From NCBI RefSeq assembly GCF_018860825.1, contig NZ_JAHKPZ010000030.1, positions 289 through 64,288 on the forward strand: a stretch of DNA of 64,000 nucleotides. Reading direction: 5' to 3'. The notes under the pieces were generated by a model, which did no database searches, had not been told where the DNA came from, and was given only the letters and a program-made list of their open reading frames with translations. The translations under genes were made by a program, and so were the position numbers. Each line of letters begins with the position of its first letter. Position 1 is the stretch's first letter. Below, piece by piece: positions 1 to 11,785 of this stretch. This stretch comes from Lacinutrix sp. C3R15 (GTDB lineage: Bacteria; Bacteroidota; Bacteroidia; Flavobacteriales; Flavobacteriaceae).

Positions 1-2748
1 TAAACCTGTGATATCACCTACACACGAATTAACTGTTGCATCTACAGAACTACCTACAGATTGACCATTAGTTGTATCTACATTATTAGGTACTCCAGTT
101 GACGGATCTATGGCTCCATCTAGTGTACCATCGGCATTTACATTTGCTATTACAATATTATCACCTCCTTCTACGGCATCAAAACAACCATCATTATCGG
201 AGTCTACATCTAAAGAGTCTGGAATACCATCTCCATCTGTGTCTGTACAAACAGGTATAAAATTAATATTATTTTCATTATTCATTGAAAATTTACCATC
301 ATCAGCAGAAGAAAAACCAAAAGCACCATTAGCGTTATGTCCTACAAAACCATAATTTTGTTGGTAAGAATCAAAATAAATGGATTGATGCCCCCCAACC
401 CCTACTCTAATAGGGTTTCTGTCATTAGCATCTATTCCTCCTGAAGCATTAATATCTGTATACGCCCCATTCCCTGTTCCTGTGTAATATGAAGCAATTT
501 GGGCAAAATCTTGTGGATTGTCACTAGCATCAGAAAGCTCTTCATTGTCATTTGTTCCCCACATATAAATTTCTTGCAAACCGGCATTTTTAACTATTGC
601 TGCAGCTCCTGGGTAATATGCACTATATGAATTACCTGCAATAAATATTACATTGGTTAAATTACCTCCTCCATTTACTTCTACATTTACCCAATTTTTT
701 CTTTCTGAAGTACTATTATCACCTAATTGTCCATCAGAATTCTCTCCTAAAGAATATACTAATCCGTCTGAACCTAACACAAAATAACTGGAGTCCTCAT
801 AAGCAGTCATTTCAATTTGTACCACACTAACAGAACCAGAAAAAGCTGCTGGTTTAGTCATTACAGTTGCAAAATCTATATCATCTTCATTACTCCCATC
901 CCCTAAATAACAATTAGGTCCCCATGTATACCAATCACCACTAGAAGTTATTGCAAAAGCACCTTCATGCGATATTTCTAAATCTGTTACTCCAGATAAA
1001 ATACCGGAAGAAGTTCTAACTCTATACCAACCATTGGCATCGGCACTAAAACCATCATTTCCTCTTATGCTGCTCCCTTGAGGTACAGAACCTTTAGTAT
1101 AAATTTCACCTGCCGCATTAATTAAAGCTAGTATTCCTACACCAGAAGTCATTTCTACAAAATCAGAACCTGTTGTTCCCACTGGAAGTGGTGTATCTTG
1201 CCAACCATTACTTGAAGTAGACAACACATCGTTTGTATCTCCCCAAACATATAAATTTGTTGTTGTCAATAGTACAAACTGTGAATTACTTCCGTTGGAA
1301 CCACCAGTAAGTTTAATATTAGTACCACTATATGTAGGCCAATTGGAATTTCCACTAATAGCACCTGATATTGGTCCTCCCGAAACTAATTCTGAAAATT
1401 CATTAATATCAGAAGAAGAACTATTTGAAGGATTTGCATCTTCCCCTGTTAACCAAATTCTATTAAATGGAGCATTTATAATATTTGAATGATATAAAGG
1501 CACAAAAAAATCTTCTCGAATTGTATAATCGGGACAACCTTCATCCGCATCTAATATACCATCATTATCATCATCTAAATCGCAACTATCTGAAACTCCA
1601 TCATTATCATTATCTGGATTTCCTGAAGCATAAGCATCACAAGGGTCCACTACTACCACTACTGCTACAGTTACAGTTACAGTTAAAGTTCCTACATTAG
1701 ATGTTGTTCCTGTATCATCTTCTACAGTAAAATCGACAATTGCATTACCTGAAAAGCCGGCAACTGGTGTAAAAATTACATTTCCAGTATTATCAATCAC
1801 ATAAGTTCCTTCACCAGGTATCGTTAAATCTCTACCAGGTTCCCCAAAATTTGTAGCATCATTTGGATCTACAAGGAAAATTGTTGTTGCATCTATGTTA
1901 TTTTCAGGATCAGAAGCTCCTGACAATAAATCTATGGAAGAAGTAGGTGTATTATGGGCAGTACTTCCTGTTTGATCTTGAACTACTGGTGGCCCATTCA
2001 CCTCCACAACATAAGGGTTCAAGAAAACTACTTCTCCTAAAAAGCTTATTGAAATATTTCTTGTATTTAAAGGATCATCATTATCTCTACCTAATGTAAA
2101 ATCTACTACATTAACATTAGTATAATTAACTTTTACAATAGATCTAGTATTTAATGTACTAACTCCAGCGTCCGTTATATTAGCACTTGTAAAACGAATT
2201 GAATTAGGTATTACTCCTGCTGAAGCCGTAATTATTGTTTGTGGCTGTGATGTTCCTGCTAATTCATAACTATCTGGAACTATAACTTCTGCCCATTCTT
2301 CAGCATCTAAATCTATAATTTCTAAAGTATATGAATCTAAAGAATAAGCTACAGCATCATCTATGTTAGTATCTGCTGAACCTGCAATAATAAACTCTAT
2401 TCTCCAACGCACAGCTTCACCAGGAGTATCATAAGTTATGACAGGTTCAAATCTGTTTTGCACAAACTGAGTATCATCTACCCCTTCAACAACAGGTGTT
2501 CCTGTAAAAGAAACAATTCTTAAAACTGCATCTACATCAAAATCAGCTCCATTACCTGCAGTAACTACGTCTTCAATTAAATATACAGCACCTGGTTGGT
2601 TAGCTGTACCATCAATTAAAAACTGAGAATTAGGAAAAATTGGATAAGATTGTGCACTTACATTTATAATGCTAAAAAGCAATAAAAAGAAAAATAAAAA
2701 ATCCTTGAATTTAATTAAGCAAATCGAGAATCGAGTAACGTTTTTCAT
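1..2748 (-). CDS. large secreted RCC1-like/TSP3-repeat surface protein (partial, C-terminus outside window)
   Basis: The frame is open for exactly 916 codons from ATG at 2748 to the window edge with no stop, so the gene continues to the left. Residues 1-33 form a signal peptide with a long hydrophobic core ending VSAQ. About residues 245-355 read as a cadherin/Ig-like module ([10 protein letters not shown]...[17 protein letters not shown]). Two Asp-rich type-3 thrombospondin (calcium-binding) repeats follow, near 370-400 ([12 protein letters not shown]) and 835-862 ([12 protein letters not shown]). They flank an RCC1-type beta-propeller region (about 420-830) with motifs such as [14 protein letters not shown] and WYTWG. 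This architecture is typical of Bacteroidota surface adhesins exported by T9SS; the sorting domain would lie in the missing C-terminus. Secretion is well supported; the ligand is unknown. Confidence 0.85.
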   Translation of the reverse strand, partial: MKNVTRFSICLIKFKDFLFFFLLLFSIINVSAQSYPIFPNSQFLIDGTANQPGAVYLIEDVVTAGNGADFDVDAVLRIVSFTGTPVVEGVDDTQFVQNRFEPVITYDTPGEAVRWRIEFIIAGSADTNIDDAVAYSLDSYTLEIIDLDAEEWAEVIVPDSYELAGTSQPQTIITASAGVIPNSIRFTSANITDAGVSTLNTRSIVKVNYTNVNVVDFTLGRDNDDPLNTRNISISFLGEVVFLNPYVVEVNGPPVVQDQTGSTAHNTPTSSIDLLSGASDPENNIDATTIFLVDPNDATNFGEPGRDLTIPGEGTYVIDNTGNVIFTPVAGFSGNAIVDFTVEDDTGTTSNVGTLTVTVTVAVVVVVDPCDAYASGNPDNDNDGVSDSCDLDDDNDGILDADEGCPDYTIREDFFVPLYHSNIINAPFNRIWLTGEDANPSNSSSSDINEFSELVSGGPISGAISGNSNWPTYSGTNIKLTGGSNGSNSQFVLLTTTNLYVWGDTNDVLSTSSNGWQDTPLPVGTTGSDFVEMTSGVGILALINAAGEIYTKGSVPQGSSIRGNDGFSADANGWYRVRTSSGILSGVTDLEISHEGAFAITSSGDWYTWGPNCYLGDGSNEDDIDFATVMTKPAAFSGSVSVVQIEMTAYEDSSYFVLGSDGLVYSLGENSDGQLGDNSTSERKNWVNVEVNGGGNLTNVIFIAGNSYSAYYPGAAAIVKNAGLQEIYMWGTNDNEELSDASDNPQDFAQIASYYTGTGNGAYTDINASGGIDANDRNPIRVGVGGHQSIYFDSYQQNYGFVGHNANGAFGFSSADDGKFSMNNENNINFIPVCTDTDGDGIPDSLDVDSDNDGCFDAVEGGDNIVIANVNADGTLDGAIDPSTGVPNNVDTTNGQSVGSSVDATVNSCVGDITGL

Positions 2749-2959
2749 ATTATTGATGGTAAAGTTATTTTATACTAAAAGTATTATATATAAATATTTT
2801 GCAATGCAAGGCATTACAAGTCATAGTTAAATTTATTTTAAAAAAAAATAACACAAAATGCATTGTATGCACTGTATGTATTATGATTTAATACTATTCA
2901 TTCTCTTAGAGAGAAAAAAAAATCTTATTTACAGTTTTCTCCTAATTTTTTATTAAAAA

Positions 2960-2989
2960 CAAAAGTATCATAACAATCTATTAAACAAA
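2960..2989 (-). promoter_or_regulatory. predicted Bacteroidota promoter for the RCC1-like gene
   Basis: On the minus strand a TTTG (-33-like) at 2989-2986 is followed after 18 nt by TACTTTTG at 2967-2960, fitting the Bacteroidota consensus TTTG...TAnnTTTG. It would leave a leader of about 200 nt before the ATG at 2748. Sequence match only. Confidence 0.4.
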
Positions 2990-3362
2990 GAAAAACAGTT
3001 AAATAATTCATTTTATTCGATTAATTGAAAAAATAAACGGTTAAAAACATATTGTACAATTTTTCCTATTATTTTTTAAAAATTCATGAATTTAAAAAGT
3101 CTAATTCATAAATAAAAAAAAATTAATTGTTTATATACATTAATTTACTTATAAAACATGCCTTTTCAACAACTAAACGTTAAACACATTATAATCAATA
3201 ATTTAAAACAACTACCAAATGTAACAAAAAAAAAAAAAACAATTAAAACAAACTTTTTAGTATCATAGACTAAATAAGTAACCTCTTAATGTTTTAAAAA
3301 TTATAATGATATAATTTTACACGATATAATCTTTAGGATTTTTAACATACAAATGCAAAAGC

Positions 3363-3370
3363 TATATTTG
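3363..3370 (+). promoter_or_regulatory. predicted -7 box of prfC promoter
   Basis: TATATTTG fits TAnnTTTG exactly and lies 16 nt before the prfC ATG, implying a very short leader. No good -33 TTTG is seen at the expected distance. Confidence 0.35.
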
Positions 3371-3386
3371 CTAAAATTAATTTTTA

Positions 3387-4976
3387 ATGAAATTTATAGA
3401 CGAAATAAATCGCAGGAGAACTTTTGGTATTATATCACATCCAGATGCTGGAAAGACAACACTTACAGAAAAACTATTACTATTTGGTGGTGCAATACAA
3501 GAAGCTGGAGCAGTAAAGAGTAATAAAATAAAAAAAGGAGCTACAAGTGATTTCATGGAGATTGAAAGACAACGTGGAATATCTGTAGCTACGTCTGTTT
3601 TAGCTTTTGAATATAACGGAACTAAAATTAATATTTTAGATACTCCTGGACATAAAGATTTTGCCGAAGATACTTTTAGAACTTTAACTGCTGTAGATAG
3701 TGTTATTGTTGTTATTGATGTAGCTAAAGGTGTTGAGGAACAAACCGAAAAATTGGTAGAAGTATGCCGTATGCGTGACATACCAATGATTGTTTTTATT
3801 AACAAAATGGATCGTGAAGGTAAAGACGCCTTTGAATTATTAGATGAAATAGAACAAAAATTAGGACTACATGTAACCCCTTTAAGTTTTCCTATAGGAA
3901 TGGGCTATGACTTTAAAGGAATATATAACATTTGGGAAAAAAACATTAATCTATTTAGTGGTGATAGCAGAAAAAATATAGAAGAAACTATAGAAATTTC
4001 TGATTTAAACTCTAATGAATTAAACAAATTAGTAGGAGATAAAGCTGCTGAAACCCTAAGAGAAGAAATAGAATTAGTAGAAGGTATTTACCCTACATTT
4101 GATAACAAAAAATATTTAGAAGGAAAGTTACAGCCTGTATTTTTTGGTTCTGCATTAAATAGTTTTGGAGTAAGAGAATTACTAGATTGTTTTGTTGAAA
4201 TTGCTCCTAAACCTAGACCTAAACAAAGCGAAGAACGTTTAGTTAGATCTGATGAAGAAAACTTTACAGGTTTTGTCTTTAAAATACATGCTAATATGGA
4301 TCCTAACCACAGAAACAGGTTAGCTTTTATAAAAATAGTATCTGGTTCTTTTAAAAGAAACACTCCTTATTTACATGTTAGGCACAATAAAAAAGTTAAA
4401 TTTTCAAGTCCAAATGCTTTTTTTGCTGAAAAAAAGGAAATTGTAGATGTTTCTTACCCTGGAGATATTGTTGGTTTACAAGACACTGGGACTTTTAAAA
4501 TTGGAGATACTTTAACCGAAGGAGAAATACTAAATTATAAAGGAGTTCCTAGTTTTTCACCAGAACACTTTAGATACATTAATAATGCAGATCCTTTAAA
4601 ATCTAAACAATTAAACAAAGGTATTGACCAATTAATGGATGAAGGTGTTGCTCAATTATTTACTTTAGAACTTAACGGAAGAAAGGTAATTGGTACTGTA
4701 GGAGCATTACAATATGAAGTAATACAATACCGATTAGAACACGAATATGGAGCAAAATGTACCTATGAAAACTTAAATGTTTTTAAAGCTTGCTGGATAG
4801 AAACCGATGACACAAAAAGTGAAGAATACAAAGATTTTTTAAGAGTAAAACAACGCTTTTTAGCCAAAGACAAAACAAATCAACTAGTATTTTTAGCAGA
4901 TTCATCGTTTTCTTTACAAATGACGCAACAAAAGTATCCAAGTATAAAATTTCACTTTATTAGTGAATTTAAATAA
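3387..4976 (+). CDS. prfC: peptide chain release factor 3 (RF3)
   Basis: RF3 is the translational GTPase that recycles RF1/RF2 from the ribosome after peptide release. The 529-aa product has the family length and a complete G domain: P-loop SHPDAGKTT at about residue 17, switch I RGIS, DTPGHKDFAED (G3) and NKMD (G4). An EF-Tu-like domain II and the RF3 C-terminal domain (FELNGRK-type region, VGALQYEV) follow. The ATG is 16 nt downstream of a TATATTTG box and has no Shine-Dalgarno, as is usual here. It stands alone: divergent from the RCC1-like gene and followed by a hairpin. EF-G is excluded by length and by the RF3-type P-loop. Confidence 0.97.
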   Translation: MKFIDEINRRRTFGIISHPDAGKTTLTEKLLLFGGAIQEAGAVKSNKIKKGATSDFMEIERQRGISVATSVLAFEYNGTKINILDTPGHKDFAEDTFRTLTAVDSVIVVIDVAKGVEEQTEKLVEVCRMRDIPMIVFINKMDREGKDAFELLDEIEQKLGLHVTPLSFPIGMGYDFKGIYNIWEKNINLFSGDSRKNIEETIEISDLNSNELNKLVGDKAAETLREEIELVEGIYPTFDNKKYLEGKLQPVFFGSALNSFGVRELLDCFVEIAPKPRPKQSEERLVRSDEENFTGFVFKIHANMDPNHRNRLAFIKIVSGSFKRNTPYLHVRHNKKVKFSSPNAFFAEKKEIVDVSYPGDIVGLQDTGTFKIGDTLTEGEILNYKGVPSFSPEHFRYINNADPLKSKQLNKGIDQLMDEGVAQLFTLELNGRKVIGTVGALQYEVIQYRLEHEYGAKCTYENLNVFKACWIETDDTKSEEYKDFLRVKQRFLAKDKTNQLVFLADSSFSLQMTQQKYPSIKFHFISEFK

Positions 4977-5006
4977 CTTTTTTTTATTTTAAAGCTTTTT
5001 AACAAC

Positions 5007-5035
5007 ATATCTAAACCTTGAAAAGGTTTAGATAT
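5007..5035 (+). terminator. hairpin after prfC
   Basis: A 13-bp perfect inverted repeat (ATATCTAAACCTT / AAGGTTTAGATAT) with a GAA loop lies 30 nt after the prfC stop. No immediate T-run follows, so it may terminate less sharply or protect the 3' end. Confidence 0.5.
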
Positions 5036-5244
5036 GCATTTTAACAATAAAGCCTTTATGCCTTTTTAAAATAAGCCGTTTTTTAAATACGAATAAATTG
5101 CTTTTATATAAAAACATATTGCTATAAATTATACTTATACTTAATGTGACTTTAAAAAAAATTGATGGTTTCCTATTTATTTTTATTTTTTAAAATATAT
5201 CCATCTGCTTTTTGGAGCTATATACATTTTAACTTTAAAAAATT

Positions 5245-6864
5245 ATGAAAATCAAATTATCCTTTTTTATTTTAATATTTATTTTTAATAATAATCTTTT
5301 TAGTCAAAACACAATAGGATTATTAGAAAACACAAACCAAGCATATGATGGTTACACGCTTTTCACACCAGAAGAAAGCAATTCGGTTTTTCTTGTAGAT
5401 AATTGTGGTAGAAGTATAAAAACATGGACATTTAGTGATACTCCAAAATTTACCTGTTATTTACTAGAAAATGGGAATCTTTTAAGAGTTGGTGCATCAA
5501 GAGTAGAAATACGAGATTGGGATGATAACCTAGTATGGAGTTACAACTTACTTGTTAGCAATGGCTTAACTCAGCATCATGATATTGAACCACTTCCAAA
5601 CGGAAACATTTTATATTTAGTAAAAGAAACCCTAACCGAAGCAGAACAAATAGCACTAGGAAAAAACCCTGCTCTTTTAAATGGTCCTTTAAGTTCTGAA
5701 AAAATTATTGAAATAGAACCTGTTGGCACTGATGCTATAAATATTGTTTGGGAGTGGAGATTTGCAGATCATTTAATTCAAGACTTTGATGCTTCAAAAA
5801 GTAATTATGGTACAGTAAGTACCAATCCGCAATTAGTAGATTTTAACTATACAGATGCTAATATTGACCATTCTAATTGGTTGCATTTAAACAGTATTGA
5901 TTATAACCCACAATTAGATCATATCCTTTTTTCTTCACGTACGCTTAGTGAAATATATATTATTGACCATAGTACTACAACAGCAGAAGCTGCAAGCCAT
6001 AGTGGAGGAAACCAAAATAAAGGAGGTGATTTTTTATGGAGATGGGGAAACCCACAAGTATACAGGCAAGGTACAGCTGATCACCAAAAGTTACATGCAC
6101 AACACGATGCAAAATGGATAAGCCAAAATTATGTAAATGAAAATAAAATAACAGTATTTAACAACAATAGTGATGGCACAAATACCTTTAGTTCTATACA
6201 TATTGTATCACCTTCTCTTGATATAAATAATAACTATGAAATAGAAAACAACACATTTTTACCTGAAAATTACTATTGGTCCTGGAGTGGTGAAATACTA
6301 GAAGAAACCGTCTTTCAAGAAAAGAAAAGCGGAGTACATGCTTTAGAAAACGGAAATCTACTTTTATGTGAAACTAAAAAAGGGAGACTTTCTGAAATAA
6401 CACTTACTGGAGATATTGTATGGATATACAGAAATCCTGTAGGAGAAACAACTTTTAATCAATTTGCTACAAATGTTGAAATATTTGAAGGAAACAGTAT
6501 TTTTAGAGGTGAAAAATACCATAAATCGTATGCCGCTTTTACAGGAAGAGATTTAACTCCTGGTAACATTCTTGAAAACATTAATAGTATTTCTGAAACT
6601 TGCGCTACACTTTCTGTTACTAATGCAGAAGCAATAGATAATACAATAATTTTTAACAATCCTGTTGTAGACCAAACACTATACTTTTATAAGCCTCTAG
6701 AAACTACTAAGGTTAAGGTTTATAATAATTTAGGGCAATCTGTTTACACGAAGGCTTCATTTAGCGGAAACGAGCTAAAATTACCCTATTTAAAACAAGG
6801 GCTTTATTTTATTGAATTTATAAAACAAGGCACGAAACAAATAGAAAAAATAATTATAAAATAA
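5245..6864 (+). CDS. secreted arylsulfotransferase (ASST)-like beta-propeller protein with T9SS sorting domain
   Basis: The 539-aa product has a signal peptide (about 1-20, ending LFSQ) and a repeated beta-propeller pattern (ENGNLLRVG, LPNGNILYL, LENGNLLLCE) with HHDIEPLPNG and HAQHDAKW motifs. This pattern resembles the arylsulfotransferase family, which moves sulfuryl groups between phenolic compounds using a catalytic histidine. The last roughly 75 residues form a type A T9SS sorting domain (IIFNNPVVDQTLYF...GLYFIEF...IEKIIIK), so the protein is predicted to be exported through the outer membrane and surface-anchored. It is a single-gene unit closed by a strong palindromic terminator. The sulfotransferase assignment is by motif pattern; the substrate is unknown. 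Confidence 0.75.
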   Translation: MKIKLSFFILIFIFNNNLFSQNTIGLLENTNQAYDGYTLFTPEESNSVFLVDNCGRSIKTWTFSDTPKFTCYLLENGNLLRVGASRVEIRDWDDNLVWSYNLLVSNGLTQHHDIEPLPNGNILYLVKETLTEAEQIALGKNPALLNGPLSSEKIIEIEPVGTDAINIVWEWRFADHLIQDFDASKSNYGTVSTNPQLVDFNYTDANIDHSNWLHLNSIDYNPQLDHILFSSRTLSEIYIIDHSTTTAEAASHSGGNQNKGGDFLWRWGNPQVYRQGTADHQKLHAQHDAKWISQNYVNENKITVFNNNSDGTNTFSSIHIVSPSLDINNNYEIENNTFLPENYYWSWSGEILEETVFQEKKSGVHALENGNLLLCETKKGRLSEITLTGDIVWIYRNPVGETTFNQFATNVEIFEGNSIFRGEKYHKSYAAFTGRDLTPGNILENINSISETCATLSVTNAEAIDNTIIFNNPVVDQTLYFYKPLETTKVKVYNNLGQSVYTKASFSGNELKLPYLKQGLYFIEFIKQGTKQIEKIIIK

Positions 6865-6865
6865 C

Positions 6866-6897
6866 AAAAAGCGCAAAACTTAAGTTTTGCGCTTTTT
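6866..6897. terminator. 32-bp perfect palindrome, bidirectional terminator
   Basis: Arms of 16 nt (AAAAAGCGCAAAACTT and its exact complement) begin directly after the stop codon of the ASST-like gene. The A-run before and T-run after would make a canonical intrinsic terminator on both strands, suited to the convergent DUF3467 gene. Confidence 0.85.
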
Positions 6898-6987
6898 TAT
6901 TCTTTATAACTCCTAATTAATGTTGTGTACTATGATATGTTTAAAGCTACTTAAAGAACTCAACACTAACTATTATTACAGAATCAA

Positions 6988-7302
6988 TTATGCTTCACCT
7001 GTTGGCCCGAAATTAAGAGGTATTGGAGGTTGTTCATAATCTTTAATTTCACCATGCATACTTTCAAATTTAGCAACATTATCATGTAAAGCCTTCATTA
7101 ATCGTTTTGCATGTTGCGGTGTTAATATAATTCTAGATTTCACCTTGCTTTTAGGTGTTCCAGGCATTATACTAACAAAATCTACAACAAATTCAGATAC
7201 AGAATGATTAATAATTGCTAGGTTAGAATAGGTTCCTTCTGCAATTTTTTCGTCTAATTCTATATTAATCTGCCCTGGTTTTTTATTTTTCTCTCCTGCC
7301 AT
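6988..7302 (-). CDS. DUF3467 family protein
   Basis: The product is a 104-aa small soluble protein. The pattern INIELDEKIAEGTYSNLAIINHS...EFVVDFVSIMPG...VKSRIILTPQHAKRL matches the DUF3467 family, which has no established function. In Bacteroidota it is commonly found just downstream of rpoC, as here, though a strong terminator lies between them, so it probably has its own promoter or depends on read-through. A small TTCCGT/ACGGAA hairpin (7320-7336) lies in its leader. No signal peptide or membrane segment is present. Confidence 0.85.
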   Translation of the reverse strand: MAGEKNKKPGQINIELDEKIAEGTYSNLAIINHSVSEFVVDFVSIMPGTPKSKVKSRIILTPQHAKRLMKALHDNVAKFESMHGEIKDYEQPPIPLNFGPTGEA

Positions 7303-7363
7303 TGTTACCTTGTTTACGCTTCCGTAAAAAACGGAAAACTTATTATTAATTATAATTTTAAAT

Positions 7364-7394
7364 AAAAAGTCCTGTTTAAAAAACAGGACTTTTT
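7364..7394 (-). terminator. rpoC operon terminator
   Basis: Two 14-nt arms (AAAAAGTCCTGTTT at 7364-7377, complement at 7381-7394) with an AAA loop lie 65 nt after the rpoC stop. The stem is flanked by A-run/T-run, so it can act in either direction. This closes the ribosomal protein-RNA polymerase operon. Confidence 0.85.
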
Positions 7395-7458
7395 GTTATT
7401 ATATTAAAACTTTCGTTTCAAATTAAGTGATTACTGCCTGCGCAGAAAGGAAAACTAT

Positions 7459-10400
7459 TTAATTATAGTTAACCTCCTGTTTTGCTTTCATCATTTGGTC
7501 AAATTCTTCTTTAGAACCTACAATAATGTTGTCATAGTTACGCATTCCTGTTCCTGCCGGAATTCTGTGTCCTACAATTACATTTTCTTTAAGTCCTTCT
7601 AAAGTATCTACTTTACCAGCTACAGCAGCCTCATTTAATACCTTAGTAGTTTCCTGGAAAGAAGCTGCAGATATAAATGATTTTGTTTGTAATGATGCTC
7701 TTGTAATACCTTGTAAGATTGGAGTAGCAGTTGCTGGTTTTGCATCTCTAGCTTCTACTAATGCCTTATCTTCTCTTCTTAAGATAGAATTTTCATCTCT
7801 TAATTGACGAGGTGAAACAATCTGTCCTTCTTTTAAAGTAGCAGAATCTCCAGCATTTTCAACAACTTTCATTCCAAAAATTTCATCATTTTCTTCAATA
7901 AAATCTGCTTTATGAACTAGTTGATCTTCTAAGAAGATGGTATCCCCAGAATCTATAATTTTAACTTTACGCATCATTTGTCTTACAACAACCTCAAAGT
8001 GCTTATCGTTAATTTTTACACCTTGTAAACGGTATACTTCTTGAACTTCATTAACTAAGTATTGTTGTACAGCAGAAGGTCCTTTAATATTAAGAATATC
8101 ATTAGGAGTAATAGAACCATCAGATAAAGGCATACCAGCTTTTACAAAATCATTTTCTTGAACAAGAATTTGATTAGATAATTTAACTAGATATTTTTTA
8201 ATATCTCCTAATTTAGATTCTACAATAATCTCACGATTACCTCTTTTAATTTTTCCAAAAGAAACAACACCATCAATAGCACTTACAACAGCTGGATTAG
8301 AAGGGTTACGTGCTTCAAACAATTCTGTTACACGAGGTAAACCTCCAGTAATATCCCCTGCTTTTGCAGATTTACGTGGTATTTTAACTAATACCTTACC
8401 AACTTTAATTTTCTCTCCATCATCAATCATAATGTGAGCTCCAACTGGTAAGTTATATGAACGTATTACTTCTCCTTTACTATCTTCTACAAGAAGTGTA
8501 GGAATAAGCTTTTTATTTCTAGATTCTGAAATTACTTTTTCTTGGAAACCTGTTTGCTCATCTATTTCTACTTGGTATGTAACACCTTGTTCAATATTTT
8601 CATATCGTACTTTTCCAGAAAATTCTGAAATAATTACACCATTATATGGATCCCATTGACAAACAACATCTCCTTTAGTTAATTTATCTCCGTTTTTAAC
8701 GTAAACAAAAGAACCATAAGGTATATTATTAGTACTTAAAGTAATTCCTGTTTTCTTATCAACTAGTTTAAGTTCTGATGTACGAGAGATTACAACATCT
8801 ACCGAGTTACCTTCGCTATCTTCTCCTTTTACTGTTTTAAGATCTTCAATTTCTGCAACACCATCAAACTTAACAATAAGTTTATTTTCTTCAGAAATGT
8901 TACCTGCAATACCTCCTACGTGGAAAGTACGTAATGTTAACTGTGTTCCAGGTTCTCCAATAGATTGTGCTGCCACAACTCCTACTGCTTCACCACGTTG
9001 CACCATTTTACCTGTTGCAAGGTTTCTACCATAACATTTAGCGCAAATACCTTTTTTAGCTTCACAACTTAATGGTGAACGAGCATCTACTTTATCAATT
9101 GGAGAGTTACCTATTGCTTTTGCAATTTCATCAGTAATTAACTCATTAGCACCAACTAATAATTCATCTGTTAATGGGTTGTAAATATCGTTTAATGAAA
9201 TACGACCTACAATTCTTTCTTCTAAAGTTTCAACTATTTCATCGTTTTTCTTTAAAGGCTCAATTTCTACACCTCTTAAAGTACCACAATCAACAGTGTT
9301 AACAATTACATCTTGAGACACATCTACCAGACGACGAGTTAAGTAACCTGCATCGGCAGTTTTAAGTGCTGTATCGGCAAGACCTTTACGCGCTCCGTGT
9401 GTTGATATAAAGTATTCTAAAATGGAAAGACCTTCTTTAAAGTTAGAAAGAATCGGGTTTTCAATAATTTCCCCTCCTCCTGCATTCGATTTTTTAGGTT
9501 TTGCCATTAATCCACGCATACCTGTAAGCTGACGAATCTGTTCTTTAGATCCACGAGCTCCAGAATCAAGCATCATATATACCGAGTTAAATCCTTGTTG
9601 ATCTTCACGAATACGTTTCATTGACAATTCTGTCAATTCTGCATTGGTAGACGTCCAGATATCAATAACTTGGTTATAACGTTCGTTGTTGGTAATAAGT
9701 CCCATGTTATAGTTACCCATAATACCATCAACTTTTAGGTTAGCCGAATCAATCATTCCTTGTTTTTCTGGCGGAATAATAATATCTCCTAAACTAAAAG
9801 ATAACCCTCCTTTAAATGCGTAATTATATCCTAAACTTTTTATTTCATCTAAGAATGCTGCTGTTTCAGGAACAGAAGTTACTTTTAAAATATCACCAAT
9901 AATATTTCTTAATGATTTTTTAGTAAGTACTTCATTAATATAACCTGCTGCTGCTGGCACTTTTTTATTAAAGATTACACGACCAACGGTAGTTTCTATA
10001 ATTTGTGGTACAAGTTTACCTTCTTCATTAAAATCTAATGTTCTTACTTTAATAGAAGCATTTAAGTCTATACGTTTTTCATTGTATGCTATAGTAACTT
10101 CTTCATCAGAATAGAATGTTAAACCTTCACCTTTTACTTTAACGTCTTTAGTAGAAGTTCTTAACTTGGTCATGTAGTAAAGACCAAGTACCATATCTTG
10201 TGATGGTACAGTAACTGGCGAACCATTTGCAGGATTTAAGATATTATGAGATGCCAACATTAATAATTGACATTCTAAAATAGCTTCTGGTCCTAAAGGT
10301 AAGTGAACAGCCATCTGGTCACCATCAAAATCGGCATTAAATGCAGTAGTTACTAAAGGGTGTAATTGAATTGCTTTTCCTTCAATTAATTTTGGTTGAA

Positions 10401-11760
10401 AAGCTTGAATACCTAGTCTGTGAAGCGTAGGAGCACGATTTAAAAGTACTGGATGTCCTTTTAAAACGTTTTCTAAAATATCCCAAACTACAGGTTCTCT
10501 TTTGTCTATAATTTTCTTTGCAGATTTTACTGTTTTTACAATACCTCTTTCAATTAATTTTCTAATTACAAAAGGTTTGTAAAGCTCAGCTGCCATATTT
10601 TTTGGCAATCCACATTCAAATAATTTTAATTCTGGTCCTACAACAATTACAGAACGAGCAGAATAATCAACACGTTTACCAAGTAAGTTTTGACGAAAAC
10701 GTCCTTGCTTACCTTTAAGGGAATCTGATAAAGATTTTAAAGGTCTGTTAGAATCTGTTTTTACTGCAGATGATTTACGTGTGTTATCAAATAATGAATC
10801 TACAGATTCTTGTAACATACGTTTTTCATTACGTAAGATAACTTCTGGTGCTTTTATTTCAACTAATCTTTTAAGACGATTGTTTCTAATAATTACACGA
10901 CGATATAAATCATTTAAATCTGAAGTTGCAAAACGTCCACCATCTAAAGGCACTAAAGGTCTTAATTCTGGCGGAATAATTGGCACAACTTTCATAATCA
11001 TCCATTCTGGACGATTTTCTCTATTTTCGTTAGATTCACGTAAAGCTTCAACTACTTGTAAACGTTTTAAAGCTTCTGTTTTACGTTGTTTAGACGTTTC
11101 AGTATTTGCTTTATGACGTAACTCATAAGAAAGTGTTTCTAAATCTATTCTAGCTAATAATTCGATTAAACATTCAGCTCCCATTTTAGCTAGGAACTTG
11201 TTTGGATCTGTATCTTCTAGGTATTGGTTATCTTGTGGAAGTGTTTCTAGAATGTTTAAATATTCTTCTTCTGTTAAGAAATCCATTTTTTGTAATGGTT
11301 CACCTTCGGCATTTTTAGCAATACCTGGTTGAATTACTACGTAACGTTCGTAGTAAATAATCATATCTAATTTCTTAGATGGTAAACCTAAAAGGTAACC
11401 TATTTTGTTTGGTAAAGAACGGAAATACCAAATATGTGCAACAGGCACCACTAAATTAATGTGTCCTACTCTATCACGACGTACTTTCTTTTCTGTTACT
11501 TCTACACCACAACGATCACATACAATACCTTTGTATCTGATACGTTTATATTTACCACAAGCACATTCGTAATCCTTTACAGGACCAAAAATTCGCTCAC
11601 AGAATAAACCGTCACGTTCTGGTTTATGTGTACGATAATTTATAGTTTCTGGCTTTAATACTTCACCTCTAGATTCTGCTAAAATAGATTCTGGTGATGC
11701 TAAACCAATGGAGATTTTATTAAATCTCTTTACTGTGTTCTTATCTTGTTTTCTTGCCAT
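7459..11760 (-). CDS. rpoC: DNA-directed RNA polymerase subunit beta'
   Basis: The 1433-aa product is the catalytic beta' subunit. The first zinc site is Cys66/68/81/84 (CACGKYKR...CDRCG) and the Mg-binding active-site motif NADFDGDQM lies at about 474-482. A second zinc site ([21 protein letters not shown]) and the bridge-helix/trigger-loop region ([16 protein letters not shown]) follow. The long C-terminal insertions and length are normal for Bacteroidota. It is separated from rpoB by 82 nt containing a 15-bp stem-loop and is followed by a strong terminator. The start MARKQDKN fits the family. Confidence 0.99.
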   Translation of the reverse strand: MARKQDKNTVKRFNKISIGLASPESILAESRGEVLKPETINYRTHKPERDGLFCERIFGPVKDYECACGKYKRIRYKGIVCDRCGVEVTEKKVRRDRVGHINLVVPVAHIWYFRSLPNKIGYLLGLPSKKLDMIIYYERYVVIQPGIAKNAEGEPLQKMDFLTEEEYLNILETLPQDNQYLEDTDPNKFLAKMGAECLIELLARIDLETLSYELRHKANTETSKQRKTEALKRLQVVEALRESNENRENRPEWMIMKVVPIIPPELRPLVPLDGGRFATSDLNDLYRRVIIRNNRLKRLVEIKAPEVILRNEKRMLQESVDSLFDNTRKSSAVKTDSNRPLKSLSDSLKGKQGRFRQNLLGKRVDYSARSVIVVGPELKLFECGLPKNMAAELYKPFVIRKLIERGIVKTVKSAKKIIDKREPVVWDILENVLKGHPVLLNRAPTLHRLGIQAFQPKLIEGKAIQLHPLVTTAFNADFDGDQMAVHLPLGPEAILECQLLMLASHNILNPANGSPVTVPSQDMVLGLYYMTKLRTSTKDVKVKGEGLTFYSDEEVTIAYNEKRIDLNASIKVRTLDFNEEGKLVPQIIETTVGRVIFNKKVPAAAGYINEVLTKKSLRNIIGDILKVTSVPETAAFLDEIKSLGYNYAFKGGLSFSLGDIIIPPEKQGMIDSANLKVDGIMGNYNMGLITNNERYNQVIDIWTSTNAELTELSMKRIREDQQGFNSVYMMLDSGARGSKEQIRQLTGMRGLMAKPKKSNAGGGEIIENPILSNFKEGLSILEYFISTHGARKGLADTALKTADAGYLTRRLVDVSQDVIVNTVDCGTLRGVEIEPLKKNDEIVETLEERIVGRISLNDIYNPLTDELLVGANELITDEIAKAIGNSPIDKVDARSPLSCEAKKGICAKCYGRNLATGKMVQRGEAVGVVAAQSIGEPGTQLTLRTFHVGGIAGNISEENKLIVKFDGVAEIEDLKTVKGEDSEGNSVDVVISRTSELKLVDKKTGITLSTNNIPYGSFVYVKNGDKLTKGDVVCQWDPYNGVIISEFSGKVRYENIEQGVTYQVEIDEQTGFQEKVISESRNKKLIPTLLVEDSKGEVIRSYNLPVGAHIMIDDGEKIKVGKVLVKIPRKSAKAGDITGGLPRVTELFEARNPSNPAVVSAIDGVVSFGKIKRGNREIIVESKLGDIKKYLVKLSNQILVQENDFVKAGMPLSDGSITPNDILNIKGPSAVQQYLVNEVQEVYRLQGVKINDKHFEVVVRQMMRKVKIIDSGDTIFLEDQLVHKADFIEENDEIFGMKVVENAGDSATLKEGQIVSPRQLRDENSILRREDKALVEARDAKPATATPILQGITRASLQTKSFISAASFQETTKVLNEAAVAGKVDTLEGLKENVIVGHRIPAGTGMRNYDNIIVGSKEEFDQMMKAKQEVNYN

Positions 11761-11785
11761 TTCTTTTAGTATTCAGTCTCAGTCT

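Larger units (their letters stand above)
2749..3386. other. 638-bp intergenic region, very AT-rich, divergent promoters
   Basis: This gap separates the divergent RCC1-like gene (left) and prfC (right). I see no open frame with coding character. It holds runs of A and T, a short repetitive stretch near 2858-2885 (ATGCA/TGTATG variants), and the promoter-like boxes listed separately at 2960-2989 and 3363-3370. Nothing else could be supported. Confidence 0.6.

Noticed and set aside
3377-3805. Minus-strand open frame opposite prfC
   Set aside because: Antisense of the conserved G domain; no family resemblance.
10781-11116. Plus-strand open frame opposite rpoC
   Set aside because: Low-complexity antisense shadow of a conserved gene; no start signals.
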